Assembly (NCBI GenBank): GCA_012932295.1
Contig: JAAONU010000004.1
Span: forward strand, 23,878,872-23,942,871
Direction of reading: 5' to 3'
Origin: Cyclina sinensis
Taxonomy: Eukaryota; Mollusca; Bivalvia; Venerida; Veneridae
Length of the DNA stretch: 64,000 bases
Every line of letters begins with the position of its first letter. Position 1 is the stretch's first letter. The notes under the pieces are model-generated. The model searched no databases and had not been told where the DNA came from. It saw only the letters and a list, made by a program, of their open reading frames with translations. Below are positions 1 through 10,895 of this stretch, piece after piece. The translations under genes were made by a program, and so were the position numbers.

Positions 1-2331
1 GATCCCACAGCCAACTTCACAGGTAGGGAAATCGAATTTTCTTCGTTTAGGTTTACAAATAAGAAGAAACTTAATTTCATTTTGTTTATCTAAATGAACG
101 GTATAAGGCGTCTTTCAGTAATTGATTTACATAAGATTGTTTGCTTGTAAGAGATCACCTTTGAAGCAGACAACATCTCCTTTTTAAACATTTGGTCAAT
201 ATTAATGAAATGGGCAGGGACATTTCTAGCAAAAAGTTATTTCAAATAAGCTTAAACAATTCCATGCAAAACTCTTGTTGCTATGGCGACAAGAATGAAA
301 CTTGGAAAAATGTCTAAAGCCTTCAGACGAAGAGCCCTGAAATTTGATCTGTAGCAATGTCAAATTTGATCTCAACCAGGTTTGTTCAAATTATGTCTGT
401 AGGTTTGCTTTGAGGCCGATGTTTTGCATGTTACAAATGTTCAGTCACCGGCTTAACGAAATAAGAATTAATGTGTTTTCACAAGTTACTTTGTATATTT
501 AAAAGTGTCAGGATTCAAGGTTTAGATTTTAAAATCCGTTTCAAGGAAAATATCCGTATAGTTTTGCAAGGAAATATTTATACCCTTAAGTAAAAAAAGT
601 TTATTAATGGGTTCGGATAAAACACAAATCATTTGAAAAGCAAAGTAAATAGTTGAAATGGGATTATTCTTAACATCAGAGATTATTTCAATACAAATAA
701 GTCGTAAATTAATAGTAGCAGGTGTCATTTGTTGATTAAACAACTTTAATTTCATTAAAACACTTCAAGAGAGCAAAGTAACACATCGGTAAAACCACTT
801 CAACCGTCAAAAAACTATGAAGGAAATAACTTGCTCTCATAAATTTTACGGAATTGTGCTATATTTCAAAATGCCTTTTTGTTTAATCAGGCTTATGCTG
901 TTCTTTTTTGAAAAACATAATCGTTTTGGTAGTTGTGAATAACAATAAATTTGTAGATAATGTGATAAAAACTTCTTGCAGTACTTAGGAATTGCAATTC
1001 TGAGTTGAGTTAAACCTGTACTGAATTGGGAGTCTAGTCCTGAACTTTACTACACGATGGTACATAAACTGTCCAGCCTATGTGAGGGCGATAAACTAAC
1101 TCAATTAAAAGAACTCGTACTAGAGTATTTCTGCAAACTACCACCCTTCCATTTTAAACTGAAGATTTATGCTATGTTATACGCTTACGTCATTAGAAAT
1201 GATTCTTGGTCTGTAGTTATACTGATGAAAATACATTTTGTCCAAGGTTATTCTTACCGACATTGAAATCTAACTTTAGAATAACGTCTTCATGTTTCTT
1301 TGGACTTGTATGTGTACCGATAAACAAGAACTGATACAAATATCCTGAATCTGTTCTAATAAAACAATCCGGGTCAACTAGCATAGCAGTCAAATCAAGA
1401 ACCTCAGAAAGAACAAGGTTCAAATGAGATCGATGAAAGTTGTGGTTGGTGATCGAACGTGAAGCGGAAACATAACATCGTTTTAGCTTTCAAAGGTTAT
1501 CTTTTTTAGCTTTTAAAGGGTATTGTTTTCACGTAATACATTTGTAATGTTCATTTGCAGTGTATTTATGTCGCTTTATTCCTGCCAGAATGCTGACTTC
1601 TATGACGTGTGTGTGTTATTAATAACTGGCATCGAATTTACACTCAAGTCTATTTGAAGTAGATCTGCTACAGACTGAAAATTTTCGTTTATTTGACTCT
1701 AAAGGCACGTTTTACTCCTGTATAGTTATTGACTAAAATAAGAAAAAATCAATAAAGTTTAACGATATTCTAGACCACTGGTGTTCCCTTGTGTATTATT
1801 CAAAAGTCCGGGACTGTAAGCCGTCTTCAGACTATTTCATAAAAGAAATGAAATGTTACAATATTATAAGCTTAATTGCATAAATGACATTTAAAGAACG
1901 AAGAAGCTGTATCCGTACGCTGATAGAAAATTCTGTTCACTAAATTTTCATCATAAATAGAAACAGTTTTAACGTTGTACTTTTCATCGATATTCTTGCT
2001 GTAAAATATAGATGTTCAGAGTCAAACTGCAGACGCTTCGACTTTTAATCATCATCATTTAACAGAAAACATTCAGGATTATCTGAATGTACAAGATACA
2101 CAGATTTGTCATTTCAAATAGGAAATGTATGACAAGATATATAAATGCTACTGCTAATTATAAGAAATAATTATAAGAAATATAATGTTTTATACATTGC
2201 AGTCCCTTGCATATTGATTCCAGTTAAGTAGAAAATTATAAGAACCTTCAAGGCCTGTTACAAACTATCTTTACAACAGATTACAAATCCACCACTTGAA
2301 AAAAATGCATTCTTCTAACATATAAATTTTC
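1..2331. other. Intergenic DNA, no gene recognised
   Basis: AT-rich sequence with only short open frames of fewer than 80 codons that show no recognisable domain. The window begins with a few coding-compatible bases followed by GTAGGG, which could be the end of an exon, but about 20 bases are too few to judge. Confidence 0.5.
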
Positions 2332-2332
2332 G

Positions 2333-2425
2333 GCCCGGCTAGCTCAATCGGTAGAGCATCGGATTGTCAATCTTGAAGTTCCCGGTTCGATCGCCGCGAG
2401 GACCGTTAAAATTTCTCCATGATAA
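2333..2425 (+). repeat. tRNA-derived SINE head (or degenerate tRNA pseudogene)
   Basis: The segment has a good RNA polymerase III A box (TAGCTCAATCGG at 2340-2351), a D stem GCTC/GAGC, an anticodon-like loop TTGTCAA and a B box (GGTTCGATC at 2384-2392). The T stem, anticodon stem and 3' acceptor half do not pair, so a functional tRNA is unlikely. The sequence after the B box (ATTTCTCCATGATAATTGAT) resembles the start of the conserved central domain that I recall from bivalve tRNA-derived SINEs; that resemblance is from memory and not computed. Confidence 0.55.
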
Positions 2426-3520
2426 TTGATATCGGACAATCCCATTATGCCATTTGCTCTTGTTTCTTGCCGTAATTTTCAGCACTTTCAGCATGCTCAT
2501 TATGTCATTTTAGTAAGGTAACAGATGTTGAATATGGAATTATCACACAATGCAGGTGATCAACAAAGTACATACATGAATGTAATAGACATTTGTAGTG
2601 GGCTGCATGTGTGATTTAATATAATTATTATATCGGCACAATAGATATAACAGTAGATTGCTACGTAGATTTTATCCCTTACCATTTTGTTGCCTTGATG
2701 CAAATTCTTGAAGGATATTAGAGAGACTGAAGATGTTATACTTGTAAGAGACTGCTGAACTTGTCTTTGAAAATGCACCACTTACCTGTTCATTTAGAAA
2801 AAAAGTTTGTTTATATGGGTTTTTTTTCAAATTAAGCATGCTATTGAGTTTGTTATAGAAATACTGTTATTTCTGTCTACAATGCATTTAGCTTGGCTTG
2901 CTTTTAGATTCATGAATGTTATGTAGCTATTTACAGTGGTGTGGCTAGGGTTTAAAATCAGCAATTATCATTTCCAAAACAAATTAACTTTAAAGCCTTG
3001 CTTCAGTAAGTCCTTGTTAATATGCCTTATTATTAAGTAAGCACTTGGATATGTTTCGTAAGTAGAAATATTATTGCTGTATAAAACACAATATGTTTTA
3101 ACATGTATTTAGGTCAATAGAATTTCAATGTTTACAGTCATTTATTCACACTGTTGTCTCTTCACATTGCATTCATTTTTTTTCAAGAAAAAAACTTTCT
3201 GGTGGAGAATGTTGTAGCTAACTGCATTTTGCCATGGATGTACCTTCTGGAGCATGTCTTAATGGTTATTATATTTTTTATTCATTGTGTGTACAACACA
3301 CTTGTCAATCCATTCAGGCATGTGTAGTGCGCCCGGTAACTCCGTGTAACATACCACTTGTAGCAAATGTTGATTCCTTTCACATTAACAATCTGTATAA
3401 TCATCCTTACTCTTTAAGTAAATGCTTGTGTGTAGAGTAATTTTCATGGTGGGTGAAGCACCCATGGTAGTTGTTTTTCACTGTTCACTTAAAAAAACAT
3501 ATCAGATGCTAGCTTAAGGT
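2426..3520. other. Intergenic DNA, nothing recognised
   Basis: No gene, repeat or RNA signature is evident. A 68-codon frame at 3234-3440 has no upstream splice or domain support. Confidence 0.4.
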
Positions 3521-3567
3521 CTTCAGCGTACACGATTATATACTGTTACAGGACGTGTACGCTGAAG
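3521..3567. repeat. 14-bp perfect inverted repeat
   Basis: CTTCAGCGTACACG (3521-3534) and its exact reverse complement CGTGTACGCTGAAG (3554-3567) are separated by 19 bases. It could be a fold-back element terminus or a hairpin in a transcript. Nothing around it decides between these. Confidence 0.6.
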
Positions 3568-3775
3568 TCAACGCCGTAGGGAAAGTCTACCAATAATCGT
3601 GCCAGGAATCTGACACGTTCCCATCCATTCATCAAGCATGCCATTGAGTAAAGTGAAGCATATCCGGATAGAATTATGTATAGATTTTTACTAAGCCCAA
3701 TATTAACACATAAAACACTAATTTCGAACATAAAATGCCTTAAAGTTTCCGATATGCCTTAAAATTCAGCACACC

Positions 3776-3787
3776 GCCGCCATCTTG
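3776..3787 (+). promoter_or_regulatory. YY1-like core promoter motif
   Basis: GCCGCCATCTTG is an exact match to the YY1-type motif often found just downstream of metazoan start sites. A CACGTG E-box follows at 3802-3807. No intact downstream gene was found, because the next open frame runs into a LINE fragment, so its role is unproven. Confidence 0.25.
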
Positions 3788-4014
3788 CCAAAATGTTTGA
3801 CCACGTGATCACGAGAATGACCTTGACGGGTTCATCAGCGCGGACGGTTAAGAAAACAATACCATGTGCTTTTAACTCCGCAACATTTGTTTACAAGTAT
3901 CCAAGGGAAAAATCATTGCAAGAGTGTCATAATATAGACCCAATTCTTTCTGTGACACTTGTCACTTGTCAATTTTTTACATGTATAGTTTCATTACTTC
4001 TACAAACAGGTGCT

Positions 4015-5004
4015 GTCAAGCAGTTCGTCAATGACCTACCAGGAAGTGTCAGGAGCCGGGTGCGTCTATTTGCCGACGACACCATAGTTTATTTAACCAT
4101 TAAATCACAAGCATCTGCACAAACCTTACAAAATGATTTGCACAACCTTGAAATATGGGAAAAAGAATGGTCAATGGAATTCAACCCCGACAAGTGTGAA
4201 GTTCTCAGAATACACAGGAAAAAGAAACCGGTCATCTTTCCTTACACCCTACATAACACTAAACTAAAAACCACAGAAAATGCAAAATACTTAGGAGTTA
4301 CAATAAGTAGCAACCTAAACTGGTCATCCCACATAAACAATATCACAAACAAAGCAAAAAACAGCTTAAGGTTCATCAGACGAAACGTCAAAACACAAAA
4401 CAAACAACTCAAAGAAGCAGCATACAAAACATATGTAAGACCACAGGTTGAATACTGCTCAACTATATGGCATTCATGGCAAAAATATCTCACACACAGA
4501 ATAGGAATGGTCCAGAGGTCAGCTGCAAGGTACGTTCATAATGATTACCACTATACAAGCAGTGTAACAAACATGATCAAAGAACTAAAATGGTCAACTT
4601 CAGAACAAAGGCGAAACCATGCCAGCCTGGTCATGCTACACAAAAAAAAACAACAATCAGGTCAATGTTGATCACAATCACCTTACAAACACAAGAAACA
4701 GCAAATTCCTCATTCCACAATCAAAAACACAATATCACATGAACTCATTCTTCCCAAGGACTATACGACTCTGGAACGAATTACCGACCGAGATTAAGGC
4801 TACCCCAACTGTGCCAGCTTTTATCAGTGGACTAAACAAGTTTTATAGATTTTAAAGTACTTAAAATAAATGTTTAAGTAAGATCTTCAGTTAAATCTTG
4901 TTTTCTTTGTTATTAACTTTTATAATTTTAAATGTTCCTGACATGCGCCTGCCTAGTATAGTCAGTATTGACTTTTGGCAGTATTAAGTTGAAGTTGAAG
5001 TTGA
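4015..5004 (+). mobile_element. 5'-truncated non-LTR retrotransposon (CR1/Jockey-like LINE)
   Basis: About 1 kb of LINE 3' end: the C-terminal half of the reverse transcriptase, a short 3' UTR and a terminal run of short GTTGAA-type units (4987-5004). Such a run is the kind of microsatellite tail that ends CR1-like LINEs. Homology begins abruptly near 4015, just before the finger/palm motif FVNDLP, so the element is 5'-truncated in the usual way for target-primed insertion. Target-site duplications were not identified. Confidence 0.8.
4018..4855 (+). pseudogene. Reverse transcriptase fragment of LINE, frameshifted
   Basis: The frame beginning at 3793 enters RT homology at FVNDLP and then shows the catalytic box FADDTIVY, followed by the thumb-like segment with NPDKCEVLRI and KYLGVTISSNLNW and the later RPQVEYCSTIW motif. 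It stops at 4669-4671 after a run of nine A (about 4640-4650). The protein continues in another frame to 4855, carrying SFFPRTIRLWNELP, the conserved C-terminal LINE RT motif. A slip in the A run therefore split the ORF. The N-terminal endonuclease and early RT blocks are absent. The first 70 or so codons of the frame (3793-4015) are not LINE-like. Confidence 0.85.
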
Positions 5005-5040
5005 TTTAGTCTAAAAATAGATAGTCATGTTTGTTTTCTA

Positions 5041-5094
5041 AGCGGTTCGTGCTGTTACGTCATACGAGATCTCGCGAAGCTGCTGACAGTAAGT
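5041..5094 (+). promoter_or_regulatory. Possible CpG-type promoter and 5' non-coding exon end
   Basis: This short GC-richer patch in AT-rich DNA holds TTACGTCAT (ATF/CREB-like) and TCTCGCGA (BANP-like element). It ends in a good donor, GTAAGT at 5089-5094. It lies 1.2 kb upstream of the coding exon at 6270 and could supply its promoter and first exon. This link is inference without transcript support. Confidence 0.3.
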
Positions 5095-5104
5095 CGGAGA
5101 AACT

Positions 5105-6268
5105 GATATTTCTCTGCGAAACAAGCAATTTAATTGTATTCATTAATATTTTTAATAGTTTAAATGGTATGAAATGATATTGAACTCATTGTTTTATCGA
5201 ATAATGCACAAGATTAAATTGTGAAAAGGGTATTTGCGAGGTAAAACGACGTTAAAAGAATGTGTGTTATTCTGGTTAGGTTTCGCAACGGGTCTGATCC
5301 AAAACTTTAATGCCGCATCATGTAAATGAACAAAATGTTAAATAAGCGGCTTATAAAGTTTTGGAAGCCAGAACTAATCAGATGCCTACTGTGAAATATG
5401 GGTTTGTGTTTTTTAAATCTAAATTTTCATCCTCTGACATTTTGTTCAAATCAAAATGTTTTAATCAAGTTCATAGTGACTGCTAGTTATAATATGTTCA
5501 GTGTGAACTGCAGGATGGTTTTGATATCATTTCTCTGACCACTTAAACAACAGTATTTTTATCAAAATCCTTTTAAAAAATCTTTAAAAGAAACTTTAGT
5601 AAATATTGGTTCCAAGTAAAAGTCGTGATATTAACAGTAAGAGTATATAGTTGAGTTTGCATTCTTTTATCAACAAATCATTATACCAATTTTATTATGT
5701 ATTTTTTATGTTTATTATAATATTTAATGAATGATATAAATTTGTAATGAGGGTTGTAAAACAAATTCTCAAGATCTTGACCCATACCTTGTGATTAATG
5801 CATTTAAACAATATTTTTAAAGATTTTTATCTGCCATTCTCATTGCAGTTTGGTACTTAATTTAGTTCATCGTGTGGAACACATCTTATAAATATAAACA
5901 AGTGCCATTCAGTGTTCATTTTTTCAACTAAGGTAGTTCAGTAAAATTCTACACATGACCGAAACAAATATAGTGCAAATAATTAACTGTCAGAGCAATT
6001 TGAAACACTAAATTCTGGCATGACAACTTTTAATTTCATTTCATTTGTTTTGTAAAAAAAAACGATTTTACTTTCTTGAAATCTTTGTATTTTCAAGTAA
6101 CAACATTTTTTAATTACCGACGACATATATATTCATGATATGCAAATCACAAAAAGTAATAAATGAGCCAATTTACTTTCATTAACATATAGTGGGTCCT
6201 ATCCTGGATTTGTTTTGCAACCGTATTCTTCTATGTGTTTAGTATAATAAAGGAATAATAAAATTCCA
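5105..6268. other. AT-rich non-coding DNA (possible first intron)
   Basis: No open frame or repeat is recognised. If the promoter-like patch at 5041-5094 belongs with the exon at 6270, this is its intron; it ends in a TTCCAG acceptor at 6264-6269. Confidence 0.35.
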
Positions 6269-6288
6269 GGGCCGCCAAACTGTGAAGC

Positions 6289-7760
6289 ATGGAAAGACTA
6301 AGAAGACAGAAAGAAAGAGAACGTGCACGAAAGCGGCAACAAAGAGCTCAGAATGTCTCCATGCCGGCAAATATTAACCACAACCATACTAATCAGGTAT
6401 GAATTTTCAAATTATTTCCATTAATTCACCTACCCATAACTTGCATACTTAGCTCTTTCTTTCGAGCAGTCTGTGAAATAAATATGTTCACTGAACGCAT
6501 TGTTTTGCATTGTGCCTTCTTCTAATTACGTATAATATGGTTGACCAGATCTATTATCTGCATGTTTGAATACCATATTAGATGGTAGACAACCACTTCA
6601 TTTGCAGACCGATTTAAATCTATTGCAGGAAACTGGTGTTTCACCGGGAGGGAGTCGGACAGAATCGATATCAGCAGATCCCTGTAAAAGTGGTCAGTCA
6701 TGTCAACTTAGAACTCCAGGACCCAGTACAAGTAGTTGTGAACAACGTCATCAAAGTTTGACTTCCATGAATAATGCTTACTACAACTCATCAAGTCAGG
6801 TACAGATTTTTGTCAAGTTTCATCCTTCAATGTACAACAAAGCTCACTGAGATTGAACAGATTTTTAAAACCAAATATTTCTGAATAAATGGTCAATTCT
6901 GTGTGAAATACAATGTAAGAATATCCATTAAAGACGTCAAGTAAAAACACAGACACCCTGACACATAAATCTTAGAAATGTGGTGGATCATGTTTGAAAA
7001 ATTCATTGTCCACAAACTGAGCCTTTAGCTGTACAGTTTAAGCAAGTCAACATTGCAGCTTAGGTATCAAGAAAACTTGTTTGAATATTTGCACACTGAA
7101 TTTTTCACTTTTTTCCTACATGTTGCAGGTACCTTTGACCACAGCATCACAAAACCAGACAGAACTGTGCACAGCTGGCCCAAGTCAAAGCTGTTCTTCA
7201 CATAGGCCAAACTTCTATCAAGACTATTTCTCAAACATAACACCTGACAGTTTACTACAGAATGAATTCTGTATACAGACTATTGTTCTGCATTACTTAG
7301 TGTACATTTCAACATACAACACCGAATGACACCACCGTCAGTGTTGTATGTGCATTCTATATCAAATTCGCCACTGCCAGAAAGAATCCCTCCTGAAGTA
7401 AATGCTGTGCAAAAACACTTAATCAGTGCACATTATGTGGTTTCTTATCAAAGAAACAACAATATAATAATATATATATATGTCTTTCCAATGACACACG
7501 GACACAAAACTTGTTACCTCAACTGCAGCTCCTGTACACAAATCTTGCAAAGTGTTCTCTGCAGTATGTAGTGCCACAAGCGCAAGGATACACAACAGAC
7601 TGTGGACCAATTGCCATTGCCAATGCATATTATTGTTTAAGTGGCAGAAACCCGGAACAAATTATGATTAATCAAAGTCTTATGAGACAGCATCTGAGAA
7701 ATTGTCTCCAGACACAGATCATAACAGACCTTACATTGCAGTCAAACCAACTGTCGTAGT
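6289..7760 (+). pseudogene. Multi-exon C48/Ulp1-like cysteine protease ORF
   Basis: Three phase-0 exons can be read: 6270-6396 (ATG at 6289; Arg/Lys/Gln-rich start MERLRRQKERERARKRQ), 6608-6799 and 7129 onward, each with proper AG/GT borders. The third exon hits a stop near 7327. Protease-like sequence continues in two further frames: an HYVVSYQRNNNIIIY segment (about 7430-7475, candidate catalytic His block, next to an AT microsatellite) and GYTTDCGPIAIANAYYCLSG (from about 7585), the Gln/Asp-Cys-Gly block of C48 peptidases, followed by the MRQHLRNCL motif typical of transposon-borne copies. The two frame changes make it a pseudogene. Whether it was the 5' ORF of the Helitron or an independent gene is inference from position. 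Confidence 0.6.
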
Positions 7761-7874
7761 GCTCGTCATACTTCAAGGATCAACAGAAGAGCAACGTGGA
7801 ACAACAAGAGAGAAGAACACAGTGTTCTCAGTCAGGAATCACAACAAAAGTAAACAGGAATACAAACTACAGTT

Positions 7875-8138
7875 TTGAAAAGAACAAACAGAGAATGGCA
7901 AAGAAAATGGCTGCCCAAAGTTTTGAACAGAAACAAGTCTGAAAGAGTAAACAACGCGCATCGGATGGCAAAGCAAAGAGCCGTCCAAAGTTTTGAACAG
8001 AAAGTGTCTGAAAGTGAAAAGAAAAAAAATAGAATGGAACATATACGGATGCAACAAAGTGATGAAAAGAAACTATGTGAAAGAACAAGGAAAGAAAGGC
8101 CTAGAAACGGACAAAACAAAATGCAGAACAGAAACTGA
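7875..8138 (+). pseudogene. Helitron N-terminal basic repeat region
   Basis: An 87-codon frame rich in Lys, Arg, Gln and Glu contains internal repeats of an RMAKQRAVQSFEQK-type module. A related copy occurs just upstream in another frame (RMAKKMAAQSFEQK, about 7895-7935). Such arrays of charged helices commonly precede the conserved domains in metazoan Helitron proteins. The frame has lost its connections on both sides. The long minus-strand frames here are shadows. Confidence 0.55.
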
Positions 8139-8299
8139 ATGAAAGTATAAAAAACAAAAATAATATGACTCTTACAAGAAAGGAGATGAGTGCTCAGAAG
8201 AGAAAAACAGAATGAATGAAGAAAAACGATTAAGAATTTAATAAATGCTACCATTCTAGACTAAATGATAGTAGTGAGAAGTTTGCCATGAATACAGCT

Positions 8300-9240
8300 A
8301 AAGATAGAGAACGAAAACTCAATGAGAAATACATTGAAGATAGTTCACTTTTATTCAAGAAGTCAATTGCTGACTATGCTTAATTTATTTGTGCATGCTG
8401 TAATAGACTTCTGTACAAACAACGTGTACTAGAGTTACAAATCTCTAAAGGAACGTATACCTCAAAAATTACAAGATAGTTGCATCATATCACATAAAAT
8501 CAACCATGGACATAGAGTGGATTTTCCTCACTTGCAAATCTTATCTTCTCAAACACAAACTCCCGCCATAATCAAATGCAAATGAAATGGCTGCACCTGT
8601 CTTACCTGGAGAATTGAAAGATCTGACATCACTAGACGTTCGTTTGCTATGTCAGCGCAATCCATTTATGAAGCTATTGGCATTGCCAAGAAGTTAACAA
8701 TCTGGATTAAAAGGCACTGTAGCAAATGTCCCTGTGCATCATGAGAGTGTGTGTGAAAGTCTGCCAGCAACTCCGAGACAGAATGAGAATGGAATTATAC
8801 CTATAAAGTTTAAGCGAAAAATCCGGTACAAAGGCTTTGAGAAGTTTCAGTTGTACGGCCCCACAAAGTACTTAAGGCTCTTCAATGGCTGAAAATGAAC
8901 AATGATTTAAACAGAAATCAAGAAGTTCATGAAAGCAAAAAATGGGAACAAGTTTGTGAGCGGGAAGGTGCCACTCTGTGGAAAGAACTGACAGATGAAA
9001 CAACAAATAACCACACAGATGAGATAGCCCCAGAAAGTTTTCAGAGCCTGCAAAGCAACATAGATATTAGACACTAGTTCCACAGCTGAAAAGGAAAATG
9101 AACAAGTGATAGATGACTATGATGATTATTCTCAATCAAAACTTCGTGGTGTTAAATATGGCACTTGGGCACAACCAGTTAATCCAGAATTGGATGTTGA
9201 CAAAGTAGTTAACATTGCTCCAGGTGAAAATGTCCAGTAA
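8300..9240 (+). pseudogene. Helitron DUF6570-like region, broken
   Basis: Reading across frames gives a cysteine-containing ACCNRLLYKQRV segment (8393-8430), then from about 8600 an ELKDLTSLDVRLLCQRNPFM-like stretch, VPVHHESVCESLPATP (8728-8778), and KFKRKIRYKGFEKFQLYGPTK (8809-8872). These are the landmarks of the domain that precedes Rep in many animal Helitron proteins. At least four frameshifts or stops interrupt it. The 60-codon ATG frame at 8895-9077 is a surviving piece of the same protein. Confidence 0.65.
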
Positions 9241-10720
9241 ACATCCTCATGGACAAAAATTTTGAGAAAATGGCATTTCCACATTTACTGCCTTACGGAA
9301 AGTTTAGGTGGAAACATGAGCATGCAGTACCTTTTACAGCAAAAAGATAATACTTTCAAATAAGGCTGTTAGATGCTGACCCAAAGTTTGCACAAGATGT
9401 GGAGTATTTATTTGTTGCTCAAATCTTAAACAGCATAAATATAACTCTGCGAAAAAGTTACAGAGACTCTGACACAGATCCAGCAGTTAATGCTGGACTC
9501 CTCCGGGATCAGTCCTCTCTCCAGCAATCTTTAAGGATCAGGCATACCGGTTCTTACAACCTGTGAGAGTTTCATCACCGTATTGGCAGAAAGTTCAGTA
9601 TAAACTCTTGTCAGACACAAAATAATTTGGTATTTTCACATGGTTTTTACACTCTCAGCAGCTGTCCTGAAATGGTATGATGCCATACAACAGATCAAGG
9701 CACCGTCTGGTGTAACAATGACAACAGAACAAATGAAGCCCTATCATGGGAAGACAAGTGTCAGGTACTAAGATCTAATCCAGTTACAGCTGCTCGGCGT
9801 TTCCAGTACAGACTAGATTATTTCCTCAAACATGTTGTCCTCATCAAGTCTGAGCCAATGGGTCCTGTGCTTCAGCGTGGGTCACCGCATGCACATGGTG
9901 TGCAGCGGATAAAGGGTGTTCCTGACCCAGAGCGAGACTCGCCACAAGCAACTGCAACCTTTGTGGACAAGTACATCAGTTGTAAAAATACCACAAGAAG
10001 ATGAATCACCTCAGCTCCAAGCACTTGTTACACAGGTTCAGAAGCATTCTCATTCTGGCTCATGTAAAAAGACAGGTAAAACATGTCGCTTCATCTTTCA
10101 AAGACCAATATCAAATACAACAAAGCTGAGTGGTAGAGAATAACCAGACATCCAACCAAAAGTGCTGAAAGTTAGAAGAGAAGCTGCAAAGGAGATCCTC
10201 ACTGTTGTCAAAACATTCATTGAATCAACTGAACGTGTGTAAGGCATGTCATACAGAGAGGTATTACAGAACTGCAAAGTAACTCGGAAACAGTACCAAG
10301 ACTACCTGAAAATTTCGTCTAGCTCCCCAACAATCCATCTGAGGCGCAGTCCATCAGAAATATGTATTAACAATTACAACAAGTCACTTTTGCTAGGTTG
10401 GGAGGCTAATATGGATATTCAGTTCGTATCCAATGCATATGCCTGCATCCAGTACATTGTATAATGTGACAAATGATGAGAGGGAAATTGGCACACTGTT
10501 ACAGGCTGTACGGAAGGAGTGTACAGATTCTGGGATCAAGCAGCGAATGAAACAATGTGGACAGAAATTCTTGAAAGCTCGGTAAGTGACAGTGCAGTGA
10601 AGCTGCATACAGGGTTCTTGGACTTCCTCTCCATAAATCGAGGTTCCAGAGTGTATGGATCCCAACTGGATTACCAAATAAAAGAATGGGCTTGTTCCAG
10701 GAATATTAGAAAAATACAGC
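9240..10720 (+). pseudogene. Helitron HUH Rep endonuclease remnant
   Basis: In order across frames: FPHLLPYGKFRWKHEH (about 9280-9327), FAQDVEYLFVAQILNSINI (9390-9440), the FTLSAAVLKWYDA-like block (9646-9690), NPVTAARRFQYRLDYFLKH (9778-9832), and the HUH motif RGSPHAH (9876-9896), in which both metal-binding histidines survive. DKYISC follows near 9970, and [13 protein letters not shown] and a CINNYN...GWEANMDIQ motif lead to the tyrosine motif region (QYIV at 10450-10461). The second tyrosine survives only in a shifted frame. The protein would nick and join single strands during rolling-circle transposition. Frameshifts make it non-functional here. Confidence 0.8.
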
Positions 10721-10895
10721 TAGAACTGTGGTTTTTAGCTTTTTTTGCATCCTGGTATCAAGTACATTCTGATAAACAGGAAAGAATGACTTTCCCCCAA
10801 ATGTTCTGGAAGATGAGTATATCACTTTCATTCTTGCACAAAGTTTTGAACAACATTAGGAAATTGAAAATGCCCCATCTACAATACTTGTACCT

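Noticed and set aside
2333..2405. Functional tRNA-Asp (GTC in the anticodon position)
   Set aside because: The acceptor and T stems do not pair and the anticodon stem has mismatches. A SINE head is more likely.
3793..4014. N-terminal extension of the LINE frame as a host exon
   Set aside because: The first 70 codons have no similarity to RT or any other domain that I recognise. The ATG is probably a chance upstream continuation of the open frame.
4242..4493. 83-codon minus frame
   Set aside because: Antisense shadow of the LINE reverse transcriptase.
7832..8254. 140-codon minus-strand frame
   Set aside because: Antisense shadow of the Lys/Glu-rich Helitron N-terminal region.
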